From Syntrophales bacterium (GTDB lineage Bacteria > Desulfobacterota > Syntrophia > Syntrophales > PHBD01), in the NCBI GenBank assembly GCA_035363115.1, contig DAOSEM010000001.1, positions 682,001 to 746,000 of the forward strand: a stretch of DNA of 64,000 nt. The letters run 5' to 3'. This document shows, one piece after another, positions 17,575 through 24,446 of the stretch. The position numbers and the translations under genes are program-made. The stretch's first letter is position 1; each line of letters begins with the position of its first letter. The notes under the pieces were generated by a model that was not told the DNA's origin, made no database searches, and saw only the letters and a list, made by a program, of their open reading frames with translations.

Positions 17575-18375
17575 ATGTCGGACGTACTGCTGAAAGAAAG
17601 AACCGAAGATGGCATCCTGATTCTTACGCTGAATCGGCCCGATGCCATGAATTGCTTCAACTTCGATCTGCTGGCGGTGCTGGCAGACACGATCCGCGAA
17701 GCCAACTTCGATCTGGATCTGCGCTGTATCATCATCACCGGCTCCAAGGCCGGCGACGATCCCAAAAAGTGGTCCTTTTCCACGGGGGCCGATCTGAAAG
17801 AGCGACGGACCCTGACCCAGGACCAGGTACGACGGTTTATCTTTACGATTCGCAACACCTTCACGGCAGTGGAACAGGTCCGAATCCCCGTCATCGCCGC
17901 CATCAACGGCTTTGCCTTTGGCGGCGGCACCGAGCTGGCGCTGGCGTGCGACATCCGCATCGCATCGTCCAACGTCCTGATGGGATTGACGGAAACGTCC
18001 CTGGCGATCATTCCGGGTGCCGGCGGCACCCAGAGGCTTCCGCGAATCGTCGGGATGGCAAAGGCGAAAGAGCTGATCTTCACGGCCCGGCGGTTTGGTG
18101 CCCAGGCAGCCCTCGATATCGGGCTGGTGAGCAAGGTCGTGGAGCCCGACAAGCTGATGGAAGCCGCACTGGAACTGGCCCGGGAGATCGCGAAGAACGG
18201 TCCCATCGGGGTTGCCCAAGCGAAATTCGCCATCAACTACGGTATGGAAGCCAGCCTGGGCGTAGCCCTGCCGCTGGAGTCCAAGGCCTACGAAGTGACC
18301 ATTCCCACGAAGGATAGGCTGGAAGCACTGGCGGCCTTCGCGGAGAAGCGGAAACCCGTTTTCAAGGGCGAGTAA
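17575..18375 (+). CDS. Enoyl-CoA hydratase/isomerase family protein
   Basis: A 266-residue crotonase-fold enzyme. The CoA and oxyanion-hole segments are readable: FSTGADLKER near residue 65, INGFAFGGGTELALACDIRI near 105, and ETSLAIIPGAGGTQRLPRIV near 135, where Glu and the GAGGTQ turn match water-adding hydratases. In this cluster it could act as a methylglutaconyl-CoA hydratase between the carboxyltransferase and the lyase-like protein. That is inferred from gene order; crotonases are too varied to assign substrate by motif. AGGGAGGAGG lies before the ATG at 17575. Confidence 0.88.
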   Translation: MSDVLLKERTEDGILILTLNRPDAMNCFNFDLLAVLADTIREANFDLDLRCIIITGSKAGDDPKKWSFSTGADLKERRTLTQDQVRRFIFTIRNTFTAVEQVRIPVIAAINGFAFGGGTELALACDIRIASSNVLMGLTETSLAIIPGAGGTQRLPRIVGMAKAKELIFTARRFGAQAALDIGLVSKVVEPDKLMEAALELAREIAKNGPIGVAQAKFAINYGMEASLGVALPLESKAYEVTIPTKDRLEALAAFAEKRKPVFKGE

Positions 18376-18382
18376 TCCATGG

Positions 18383-18431
18383 CCGGCGCCGTTCCGTTCC
18401 TCCGCTGCCGCCAAGGGGGGGACGGCGCCGG
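18383..18431 (+). promoter_or_regulatory. Stem-loop between hydratase and lyase-like gene
   Basis: CCGGCGCCGT (18383-18392) pairs perfectly with ACGGCGCCGG (18422-18431) across a 29-base loop. No T-run follows. It may act as an mRNA processing or stability element inside the cluster; each gene of this cluster is separated by such a hairpin plus its own strong ribosome binding site. Confidence 0.4.
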
Positions 18432-18487
18432 TCAGTCGGAACCCGCAAACAAATAACCACCAAATCTGAGGAGGAGGGTAGTTTTTT

Positions 18488-19678
18488 ATGGCGACAGAGT
18501 ACGATTATTGGAAGATATTCCCCCGGATGCCCAAGAAGGTATCCATCGGGGACATCACGATCCGTGACGGTTTCCAGCACGAGGAGAGGTTCATCTCCAC
18601 GAAGGCAAAGATCTTCTACGGGCAGGAAATGATCCTGGCGGGTTGCCGGGAGCTGGAAGTGACCAACCTGGCCGCCGCCACGACGCCCCAGTTCGTGGAC
18701 GCAGCGGAGGTCATGAAGGCCATGCGGAGCGATGAGTTCCGGAAGCGGGCCTCCCGCCAGGGCATCGACCTGGACAAGGATGTCTGCCTGACATGCGTTA
18801 CGATCCGGGAACCCTCGGTTGACATTGCCATCCGGATGAAAAAGGAAGGATTCGGCCCCGACCGGATCCTCATGATGGTCTCCACGGATCCGGAGCATCA
18901 TTTCGCCAATTCCGGCACCACACTTACCGTGTACTGGCGCGAGGCGGAGCGGTGCATTCAGAAAGCCCGGGATGCCGGCATCAAGATGGTCGGCACCGTG
19001 AGTACCATCTGGGGGAGCCCCATCAGCGGCGCCACGAAGCTTGAGGATGCCGTGGAATTCACGAAGCGCTGGTTCCAGATCGGCGCCCATGACATCGAGC
19101 ATGCGGATCACGACGGATCGGCCAACGCGGCGGACGTCTATCGTTACTGTTCCATGATTCTTGATGCCATGCCGAATCCGGAAGGCCACCTGCTTCACCT
19201 GCACGAGACGAAGCGAATCGCATCTTCGTCGATTCTGGCGGCACTGCAGGCTGGTTTCACGAGATTTGAAGGAACCTTGGGCGGATTGGGCGGCCAGCCG
19301 GCCAACTTCCTCGACGACTGTCCCATTCGGGGCACCGGTGAGTACTACTACGACGATCCGCGCTTCGTCGGTCTGATTACCTTTGAGGACCTCCTGGTCC
19401 AGATCGATGAACTTGGCATCGAGCACGGTTATGATGTGGATCGCGTCCTCTGGCTGGGCAAGAAGATGGAAAAGAGCATGGGCAAGAGACTGCGCTCGGA
19501 AGCCATCTACAACGGCCGTACACAGAAAGCGGGTCATATGAAGTTTGCCCGTCCCGGCTTGAAGAAACTCATCGATAAGCTTGGTGAGAAGCCGGGTCAG
19601 CGGGTTCCTCCGGACTGGTCGGCGGAAGCGATTGTTCCGGAGAAATGGGGTCCTGCAGATCCTCTCTGGAAGAAGTAA
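18488..19678 (+). CDS. HMG-CoA lyase-like DRE-TIM metallolyase family protein
   Basis: A 396-residue TIM-barrel protein of the DRE-TIM superfamily (HMG-CoA lyase, isopropylmalate and citramalate synthases). The divalent-metal and catalytic start motif is GDITIRDGFQHEE (R26, D27) and the metal-binding HxH is HLHETKRIASSS (H237, H239). The loop that carries the catalytic Cys in HMG-CoA lyases (GLGGC) reads TLGGLGGQPANFLDD here, so Q270 replaces Cys; C278 is the nearest cysteine. It is also about 100 residues longer than lyases, with a basic C-terminal extension. Gene order suggests cleavage or condensation of a branched dicarboxylyl-CoA, but the missing Cys argues against ordinary HMG-CoA lyase chemistry. 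Confidence 0.8.
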   Translation: MATEYDYWKIFPRMPKKVSIGDITIRDGFQHEERFISTKAKIFYGQEMILAGCRELEVTNLAAATTPQFVDAAEVMKAMRSDEFRKRASRQGIDLDKDVCLTCVTIREPSVDIAIRMKKEGFGPDRILMMVSTDPEHHFANSGTTLTVYWREAERCIQKARDAGIKMVGTVSTIWGSPISGATKLEDAVEFTKRWFQIGAHDIEHADHDGSANAADVYRYCSMILDAMPNPEGHLLHLHETKRIASSSILAALQAGFTRFEGTLGGLGGQPANFLDDCPIRGTGEYYYDDPRFVGLITFEDLLVQIDELGIEHGYDVDRVLWLGKKMEKSMGKRLRSEAIYNGRTQKAGHMKFARPGLKKLIDKLGEKPGQRVPPDWSAEAIVPEKWGPADPLWKK

Positions 19679-19693
19679 CCGGTATTGCACTGG

Positions 19694-19723
19694 GAGAGGG
19701 GGGGCGAGAGCGTTCCCCCTCTC
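19694..19723 (+). promoter_or_regulatory. Stem-loop before the biotin carrier gene
   Basis: GAGAGGGGG (19694-19702) is complementary to CCCCCTCTC (19715-19723) across a 12-base loop, with no T-run after it. It lies between the lyase-like gene and the biotin carrier and may protect transcripts or lower read-through. Confidence 0.45.
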
Positions 19724-19769
19724 ACCATAAGAAATTGTTCGTTATCAAATTCGTTGAGGAGGTAAACCC

Positions 19770-19985
19770 ATGGCAGTAGAAGTTGTGGCCCCGATGCCGG
19801 GGACCATTGCGGAGATTCTGGTGAGTGTCGGTGACGATGTGAAAGCGGATGAAGAACTGATCATCCTGGAGGCCATGAAGATGGAAAACCCCATCGTGGC
19901 CCCGGCGGATGGAAAGGTCACCGAGATCAAGGTGGAGGAGAAGGACAAGGTCGACACCAATCAGGTTCTGGTCGTTCTGGGGTAG
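19770..19985 (+). CDS. Stand-alone biotin carboxyl carrier protein
   Basis: A 71-residue single biotinyl/lipoyl domain. It has the flattened-barrel pattern with VVAPMPGTIAEILVSVGDDV, the biotinylation site EAMKMEN (K37), and the mirror half ADGKVTEIKVEEKDKVDTNQ. EAMKM marks biotin rather than lipoate. No Ala/Pro linker or other domain is attached, unlike GcdC or MmdC carriers, so it must shuttle as a free subunit to the carboxyltransferase at 15870. GAGGAGG precedes the ATG. The partner that loads CO2 on biotin (biotin carboxylase or a membrane decarboxylase) is not in the window. Confidence 0.93.
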   Translation: MAVEVVAPMPGTIAEILVSVGDDVKADEELIILEAMKMENPIVAPADGKVTEIKVEEKDKVDTNQVLVVLG

Positions 19986-20002
19986 CCGATATCCCTGGAT
20001 TC

Positions 20003-20051
20003 AAGATAGAGATCCCCCGGTCTGGATACGGACTCGGGGGATTTCTATCTT
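20003..20051 (+). terminator. Strong stem-loop ending the carboxyltransferase cluster
   Basis: A 17-base arm at 20003-20019 pairs with 20035-20051 with a single G-U-type mismatch around a 15-base loop. The pairing core is ATCCCCCG with CGGGGGAT. There is no long T-run, but the position 18 bases after the biotin carrier stop and the length of the stem mark the end of the transcript. Confidence 0.7.
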
Positions 20052-20052
20052 C

Positions 20053-20224
20053 AGGCTGCTGAAAAGCACTCGTCTGCTTCGTTGCACTCATCCCGGACCA
20101 TTCGACGTACCAAAGGGTACGCCTCATGGCCCGGCATTTCGTGCGCCTTGCATCCGAACGCTTTTGAACAGCCTGAGGCGTTGGTTTGTTTACAGCAGCC
20201 TGAAAGATGTCCATCTGCTTCGTT
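20053..20224. repeat. Palindromic intergenic repeat element
   Basis: AGGCTGCTGAAAAG (20053-20066) faces an inverted copy CTTTTGAACAGCCT (20161-20174; 12 of 14 positions pair), and a third copy CAGCAGCCTGAAAG is at 20193-20206. TCTGCTTCGTT occurs directly repeated at 20073-20083 and 20214-20224. Between the arms is ACGTACCAAAGGGTACG, itself a small palindrome. The stretch encodes nothing and is more like a REP-type or miniature mobile element than a gene. Copy number in the genome cannot be judged from one window. Confidence 0.55.
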
Positions 20225-20235
20225 TCTGAAATGTG

Positions 20236-20270
20236 AAAAGGGGGACGGATCTCAAATCCGCCCCCCTTTC
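20236..20270. terminator. Bidirectional rho-independent terminator
   Basis: AAAAGGGGGACGGAT (20236-20250) is complementary to ATCCGCCCCCCTTT (20256-20269) around a CTCAA loop, with A and T runs on the outer sides. On the minus strand it terminates the carboxymuconolactone-decarboxylase-family gene; on the plus strand it backs up the stem at 20003-20051. Confidence 0.8.
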
Positions 20271-20299
20271 CTGTGTCGTGTTTTTTCAATATCGCCGGA

Positions 20300-20692
20300 T
20301 CACTTAATCGGCCATTCTCCCCGCTCTTTCAGGACTTCCCGGTAGACCTCGAGTGCCTCGTTGACGGCGGGCATGCCGGCATAGGTCGCCACCTGGAAGA
20401 AAATCTCCGCCAGCTTCCGGGGGTCGCAGCCCACGTTCAGGGCGGCGTTGACGTGCAATTTCAACTCGCCCGTGGCCCGGAGGGCCGCCAGCATGGCGCA
20501 GGCCGCCATCTGCCGCTCCGGCAGGGTCAGCACCGTCCTGGAGTACAGGTTTCCCGTGATGAACCGGGATAAGTCGTTGGCCAGATCCTTGTCGTACTGG
20601 CGCCACATCAGGTACGGAGGATCCATCTTGATCCCCTTGCCGAACAGCTTGGTCGCCGTCTCCTGGGTCTTCTTGTTGACGTCGTCGCTCAC
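20300..20692 (-). CDS. Carboxymuconolactone decarboxylase (AhpD-like) family protein
   Basis: A 130-residue all-helical protein of the CMD/AhpD-like family. The core is LTLPERQMAACAMLAALRA followed by ELKLHVNAALNVGCDPRKLA and IFFQVATYAGMPAVNEALEV, the standard order. The AhpD CxxC redox pair is absent; only one Cys is in the core (NVGCDP), so a decarboxylase-type or structural role is more likely than thiol peroxidase coupling. The GTG at 20692 with AAAGGAGAGG upstream is the start. It stands apart from the neighbouring deacetylase gene (138-base gap). Function unproven. Confidence 0.85.
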   Translation of the reverse strand: MSDDVNKKTQETATKLFGKGIKMDPPYLMWRQYDKDLANDLSRFITGNLYSRTVLTLPERQMAACAMLAALRATGELKLHVNAALNVGCDPRKLAEIFFQVATYAGMPAVNEALEVYREVLKERGEWPIK

Positions 20693-20830
20693 GCTTCCTC
20701 TCCTTTCTCCTTGGTTGCAATTCCACCGGGTGCGGTAGACCGGTTTATAGCCTGGTGTTTATTTCTTCCCGGGATGGATCGAGATCCGGTTTCTTCCCGG
20801 TCCTGCAGGGATCCTCTGTCACGATTGCGG

Positions 20831-22147
20831 TTATCTTGATTTCACCTGGAAGCTGTCCCGGTCCCGGTCCTGGAGATAGACGTGTGAATACTGCTGGACG
20901 GGAATCTTCCCGAAGAAATCTTCGCCCTCCCGGCGGCAGACGGAACAGGCGTGACGCGGGATGATGACGGCATAGATCCGTTTTCCCGTATCGGCCTGGG
21001 AGTCGATCAGGACAAGACCGCCGCAGTCCTCGCAGATGCGGACCGTTTCCTCCTGGTGCTCCGAGATGCCGTCCGTATCGTAATAAATGCCCTTCCGCCG
21101 CCTGGTGTACCGGGCATCCCCGACCATCTTCTTCTTCAGGGAATGCCGGTTTTTCCAGATCTGGCGGATCTCCATCACGTCCCGTTCGATTTTCCGCGTC
21201 AGTTCGTCCGACTGGCGGAGGGATTCCGCATGGTAGTCCGGTTCCCGGACGGAGTCGTAATCGAGACCGGCCATGGCCAGGATGATGCCCGTATTCACGT
21301 AGGGCAGGGCCTTCTCGATGGAGTACCCGCCCTCCAGGACGGCGATGTCGGGAGACAGCCGGTCGTTCAGAAGGGCGTATCCACGGGCGCTGAAGCGCAT
21401 GTTCGTGATCGGATCGCTGTAGTGATTGTCCTGGCCGGCGGAGTTGATGACCAGTTCGGGCTTGAAATCTTCCAGGATCGGCAGGATTGCATTCTCCAGG
21501 GTATACAGAAACCCCTCGTCGGACGTCCGGGGCGGCAGGGGGATGTTGATCGTATACCCGAGGGCGTTCGGTCCTCCCATATCCTCAGGGAAGCCCGTAC
21601 CCGGGTACAGCGTCCGGCCGTCCTGGTGGATGGAGATGCAGAGGGTGTCCGGGTCGTTCCAGTAAATATCCTGGGTCCCGTCGCCGTGGTGACAATCGGT
21701 GTCGACAATGGCGATTTTCCGGATGCCGTAATGCTTCCGGATGTATTCCACCATGACGGCCTCGATGTTGATGTTGCAGAACCCCCTGGCGCCGTGCACG
21801 ACCAGCATGGAGTGATGGCCCGGCGGCCGAACGAGGGCGAAGGCGTTGTCGACTTCTTTCCGCAGGACTTTGTCGGCCGCGGTGATGGCTCCGCCGGCGG
21901 AAATCAGGTGGGATTCGGTGATGACGGAGCGGGCGTCGGGTACGCAAATGTGGGCCCGGTTGATGTCCTCGACGGTGGCCAGGCCCGGTTTGAACTCGAT
22001 GATGTTTTCGAAATCGAGGAGACCCTCTTCGAAGACCTGGTCCTGCGTATAGAGGAGCCGTTCTTCGCGCTCCGGGTGAGTGGGGGAAATGGCCCAGTCG
22101 AAGGCGGGGAAAAAGATGAGCCCCGTTTTTCTCGGTTTCTTCGTCAT
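20831..22147 (-). CDS. Histone-deacetylase-family protein with C-terminal zinc ribbon
   Basis: A 438-residue zinc-dependent deacylase-fold protein. Blocks: LVRPPGHHSMLVVHGARGFC, NINIEAVMVEYIR, the metal site IVDTDCHHGDGTQDIYWND, INSAGQDNHYSDPITNMRFS and LEGGYSIEKAL, so metal ligands, His pair and Tyr are all kept. Unlike the member at 6325 it has a C-terminal extension (about residues 310-438) with CEDCGG and CSVCRR, a likely zinc ribbon, suggesting binding to nucleic acid or to a protein partner. Its start overlaps the stop of the upstream HyuA-type gene by four bases, so the two are probably co-translated. Substrate unknown: acyl-lysine, a polyamine or an amide metabolite are all possible. 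Confidence 0.87.
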   Translation of the reverse strand: MTKKPRKTGLIFFPAFDWAISPTHPEREERLLYTQDQVFEEGLLDFENIIEFKPGLATVEDINRAHICVPDARSVITESHLISAGGAITAADKVLRKEVDNAFALVRPPGHHSMLVVHGARGFCNINIEAVMVEYIRKHYGIRKIAIVDTDCHHGDGTQDIYWNDPDTLCISIHQDGRTLYPGTGFPEDMGGPNALGYTINIPLPPRTSDEGFLYTLENAILPILEDFKPELVINSAGQDNHYSDPITNMRFSARGYALLNDRLSPDIAVLEGGYSIEKALPYVNTGIILAMAGLDYDSVREPDYHAESLRQSDELTRKIERDVMEIRQIWKNRHSLKKKMVGDARYTRRRKGIYYDTDGISEHQEETVRICEDCGGLVLIDSQADTGKRIYAVIIPRHACSVCRREGEDFFGKIPVQQYSHVYLQDRDRDSFQVKSR

Positions 22148-23817
22148 GACTTTCCCCCTGCGGCGAGGCCGGCAATCAATCCCGGCTTGACCTGCACCTT
22201 GACGCGGATGTTCTTCCCGGTCGTGTAGAACTGCTTGACCATGTTGAATTCCATGTCTTCGATCACTTCGATCTCCAGGTCCTCTTCCCGCGCTCCCATG
22301 GCTGTTACCTTTTCACGCAGGCGATCCTTCCCGATCCGGATGGCGTCCATCTTGCTGAAATTGGCTGGAATGCTTTCCTGGTAGCCTTCTTCCGCGATCG
22401 TCAGGATCCGCTGCTCCGTGTCGGCGAGGAGTGTCATTTCGGCAGTGGTGCGGGCCAGCGCGGCACCGATGGCATTGGCCACTTCGGCATGCTCGGGGAT
22501 CTGGACGGGGTAGCCCAGGAGTTCCGACAGACGCGGAGCGATCGGTCCGGCGGGGCCTCCGACCACGAACAGGGTCTCGGGAATCAGTTTCTTGCCTTCC
22601 AGCATCTCATGGATCGTATACACAGGCTTGTTGTTGACTTCATCGATCATGGACGTCACGGCTGCCGCGACCATCCGGCAGGTTTCCTCGTGGACGGCCC
22701 GTGCTGCATCCTCGCTCCCGATGCCCAGTTGCCTTCCCACGCCCTCCATGGCTTTCCGGGCCAGCGACGGATCTCCGATGGCGGTAAGGCCGAGGACAAT
22801 CATGGCATCCGTCGGCGTTGGACAGGGGCCTCCACAGGCATATGCCGGTCCTTCCCGAACGGGTCCGATCTGGAGCTTTTTATCTGTGACGACGACCCGG
22901 CTGTCCCCCCCGACCCCGATGGATTTTGTCTTTAGTCCCCGGATGAGGCTCTTGTGGCCTTCGATGGTAACGCCGAAAGGCTCCAACAGAGGCACACCGT
23001 CGGCGAAGAGGGCGATGTCGGTCGTCGTCCCGCCCATGTCCAGGGCGACGGCGTCCCGACGGCAGCGGGCCATGCTGAGGATGCCCATGATGCTGGCCGC
23101 CGGGCCGGAGAGAATGGTCTGAACGGGGAACTCGCGCGAATGCTCGATGTCGAAGGTCCCTCCGTCCGCCTTGAGGATGTAGATTGGGACGGTGATTCCC
23201 TGGTCGCGCACGAAGCCCTGGATCTGGGAAATGAAGGAGTTGTATCGTCTCCAGATCGACTCGTTGAGATAGGTTGTGGCAATCCGGCGGGGGAAATTCA
23301 GATGACCGGACAGGCGGTGCCCCAAGGATATGTGCTCGAAGGCTCCATCCAGAAGATCCCGGACGGCACCTTCCTGTTTCGGATTCCGGGTGCAGAACTT
23401 GCCGACCACGCCAATGTGTTTGATCCCTGCTTCCAGAAAACGCTTCGATGCCCTGGTGACTTCGTCCGGGTCGATGGCCGCCATTTCCACACCCCGGTGG
23501 TTCGAATAGCCACGGATATGGGTGCTGTCCTGGTGTACGGGCAGCAGGGACGGCGGCAAACCGGGACCACTGATGAGGATCATCCCGACCGGATCCGTTT
23601 TTTTCTGGACGATGGCGTTCGTGGAGATGGTTGTGCTCAGAACAACACGTTCGAGTTTTTCCGGCTGTTCTTCTTTCAGCAGATCGGTGGTAACCGCAAG
23701 GAGGGAATTCAGCAGGTTTTTCTCGTCGGTCGGAACTTTTGTCTTGCGCTTGACGGCCAGATTTTCGATCAGGACTGCATCGGTATGCGTCCCCCCAACA
23801 TCGATGCCCAAGATCAT
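22144..23817 (-). CDS. Hydantoinase/oxoprolinase family protein, HyuA type
   Basis: A 557-residue ATP-dependent amidohydrolase-type subunit (hydantoinase A/5-oxoprolinase/acetone carboxylase beta family). It begins with the actin-like phosphate motif MILGIDVGGTHTDAVLIENL, then TTISTNAIVQKK, ILSGPAASIMGILSMA, and the metal/ATP block VALDMGGTTTDIALFADG. The later VVGGPAGPIAPRLSELLGYP closes the ATPase core. Family members normally pair with a HyuB-type subunit, and none is present; instead the next gene, overlapping by four bases, is a deacetylase-family protein. The ATG at 23817 follows GAGGGGGGA. The 80-codon open extension upstream covers the divergent promoter region and is rejected. Confidence 0.87.
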   Translation of the reverse strand: MILGIDVGGTHTDAVLIENLAVKRKTKVPTDEKNLLNSLLAVTTDLLKEEQPEKLERVVLSTTISTNAIVQKKTDPVGMILISGPGLPPSLLPVHQDSTHIRGYSNHRGVEMAAIDPDEVTRASKRFLEAGIKHIGVVGKFCTRNPKQEGAVRDLLDGAFEHISLGHRLSGHLNFPRRIATTYLNESIWRRYNSFISQIQGFVRDQGITVPIYILKADGGTFDIEHSREFPVQTILSGPAASIMGILSMARCRRDAVALDMGGTTTDIALFADGVPLLEPFGVTIEGHKSLIRGLKTKSIGVGGDSRVVVTDKKLQIGPVREGPAYACGGPCPTPTDAMIVLGLTAIGDPSLARKAMEGVGRQLGIGSEDAARAVHEETCRMVAAAVTSMIDEVNNKPVYTIHEMLEGKKLIPETLFVVGGPAGPIAPRLSELLGYPVQIPEHAEVANAIGAALARTTAEMTLLADTEQRILTIAEEGYQESIPANFSKMDAIRIGKDRLREKVTAMGAREEDLEIEVIEDMEFNMVKQFYTTGKNIRVKVQVKPGLIAGLAAGGKS

Positions 23818-23882
23818 TGGTTCCCCCCTCGGGGAGTGAGCCCCGCGTTTCAGTTTCGGCTGTATATACCGATAAAATTGAC

Positions 23883-23910
23883 TTGACAAGGCAAAAAAAA
23901 AGCGTATCGT
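23883..23910 (+). promoter_or_regulatory. Candidate sigma-70 promoter of the Ala/Pro lipoprotein gene
   Basis: TTGACA (23883-23888), 16-base spacer, TATCGT (23905-23910), about 74 bases before the ATG at 23984. On the other strand TTGTCA with TATACA 17 bases away gives a possible divergent promoter for the HyuA-type gene. Both rest on pattern only. Confidence 0.5.
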
Positions 23911-23925
23911 TCGTGCCCAATGACC

Positions 23926-23944
23926 TGTGATGTCAATGATCACA
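23926..23944. promoter_or_regulatory. Inverted repeat downstream of the promoter (operator candidate)
   Basis: TGTGAT (23926-23931) and ATCACA (23939-23944) form a perfect 6-base inverted repeat with a 7-base centre. The half sites look like those of CRP/FNR-family regulators but the spacing is three bases longer than the E. coli CRP site. Its place just after the predicted start of transcription would suit repression. Confidence 0.3.
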
Positions 23945-23983
23945 GAAAGATCGAAAGTCTCATGAAAGGAGGTGAATAGGTAG

Positions 23984-24229
23984 ATGAAGAGGGTCTTCGC
24001 TATCGTTCTTTCCCTGCTATTCTGCGTGTCGTTATCCTTCGCAGTGGTTGGCTGCAAGAAGGCAGAAGAGCCGAAACCCGCAGAGGTGAAGCAGGCAGCC
24101 CCGGCTCCGGCCCCGGCTCCGGCCCCGGCTCCGGCCCCTGGTGCGGCTCCCGCAGCCCCCGGCGCGGCTCCCGCAGCCCCCGGCGCAGCTCCGGCAGCCC
24201 CGGCAGCCCCGGCAGCTCCGGCAAAGTAG
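23984..24229 (+). CDS. Small Ala/Pro-repeat lipoprotein
   Basis: An 81-residue protein with a signal peptide and a lipobox (SFAVVGCKK, Cys 24), so it should be lipid-anchored. After a short charged linker (KKAEEPKPAEVKQ) the rest is only Ala, Pro and Gly: an (AP)n run followed by three perfect GAAPAAP units and a final AAPAAPAK. Such tails are extended and often span the periplasm or contact the cell wall. AAAGGAGGTGA upstream gives a very strong ribosome binding site and a good terminator follows, so it is likely an abundant envelope protein. Function unknown. Confidence 0.8.
   Translation: MKRVFAIVLSLLFCVSLSFAVVGCKKAEEPKPAEVKQAAPAPAPAPAPAPAPGAAPAAPGAAPAAPGAAPAAPAAPAAPAK
24140..24202 (+). 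repeat. Three 21-base tandem repeats coding for GAAPAAP
   Basis: Units at 24140-24160, 24161-24181 and 24182-24202. The first two differ at one base and the third at a few more. They are preceded by about three copies of a GGCTCCGGCCCC-like 12-mer (from about 24103). Both units are multiples of three, so copy-number change would lengthen or shorten the lipoprotein tail without a frameshift. Confidence 0.8.
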
Positions 24230-24252
24230 TTACCTCAAGACAAGATTGTATA

Positions 24253-24295
24253 AAAAACCGGGTATCCGCCCTGCGGATGCCCGGTTTTGTTTTTA
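24253..24295 (+). terminator. Rho-independent terminator after the lipoprotein gene
   Basis: ACCGGGTATCCGC pairs with GCGGATGCCCGGT (one internal mismatch) around a short CCT loop, followed by TTTTGTTTTT. It lies 25 bases after the stop codon at 24229. Confidence 0.85.
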
Positions 24296-24446
24296 TTGTT
24301 CGCTGAGATGAACAAGCATTCCTGCTTTTTGCCGTATTCACGTCTTTTCTTCCTTGTTTCCTTTCTTTATGGTAAAGATACAACCCTGTTCATATTGGAG
24401 GAGTGAGTCTGGATTGTGGATATTGGCCAAGGAAGGAGGGAGCGTC

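Noticed and set aside
15636..18236. 866-codon open frame on the minus strand
   Set aside because: It is antisense to the carboxyltransferase and hydratase genes, which have clear family motifs. Long antisense frames arise easily from GC-biased third positions. Its translation has no recognisable domain pattern.
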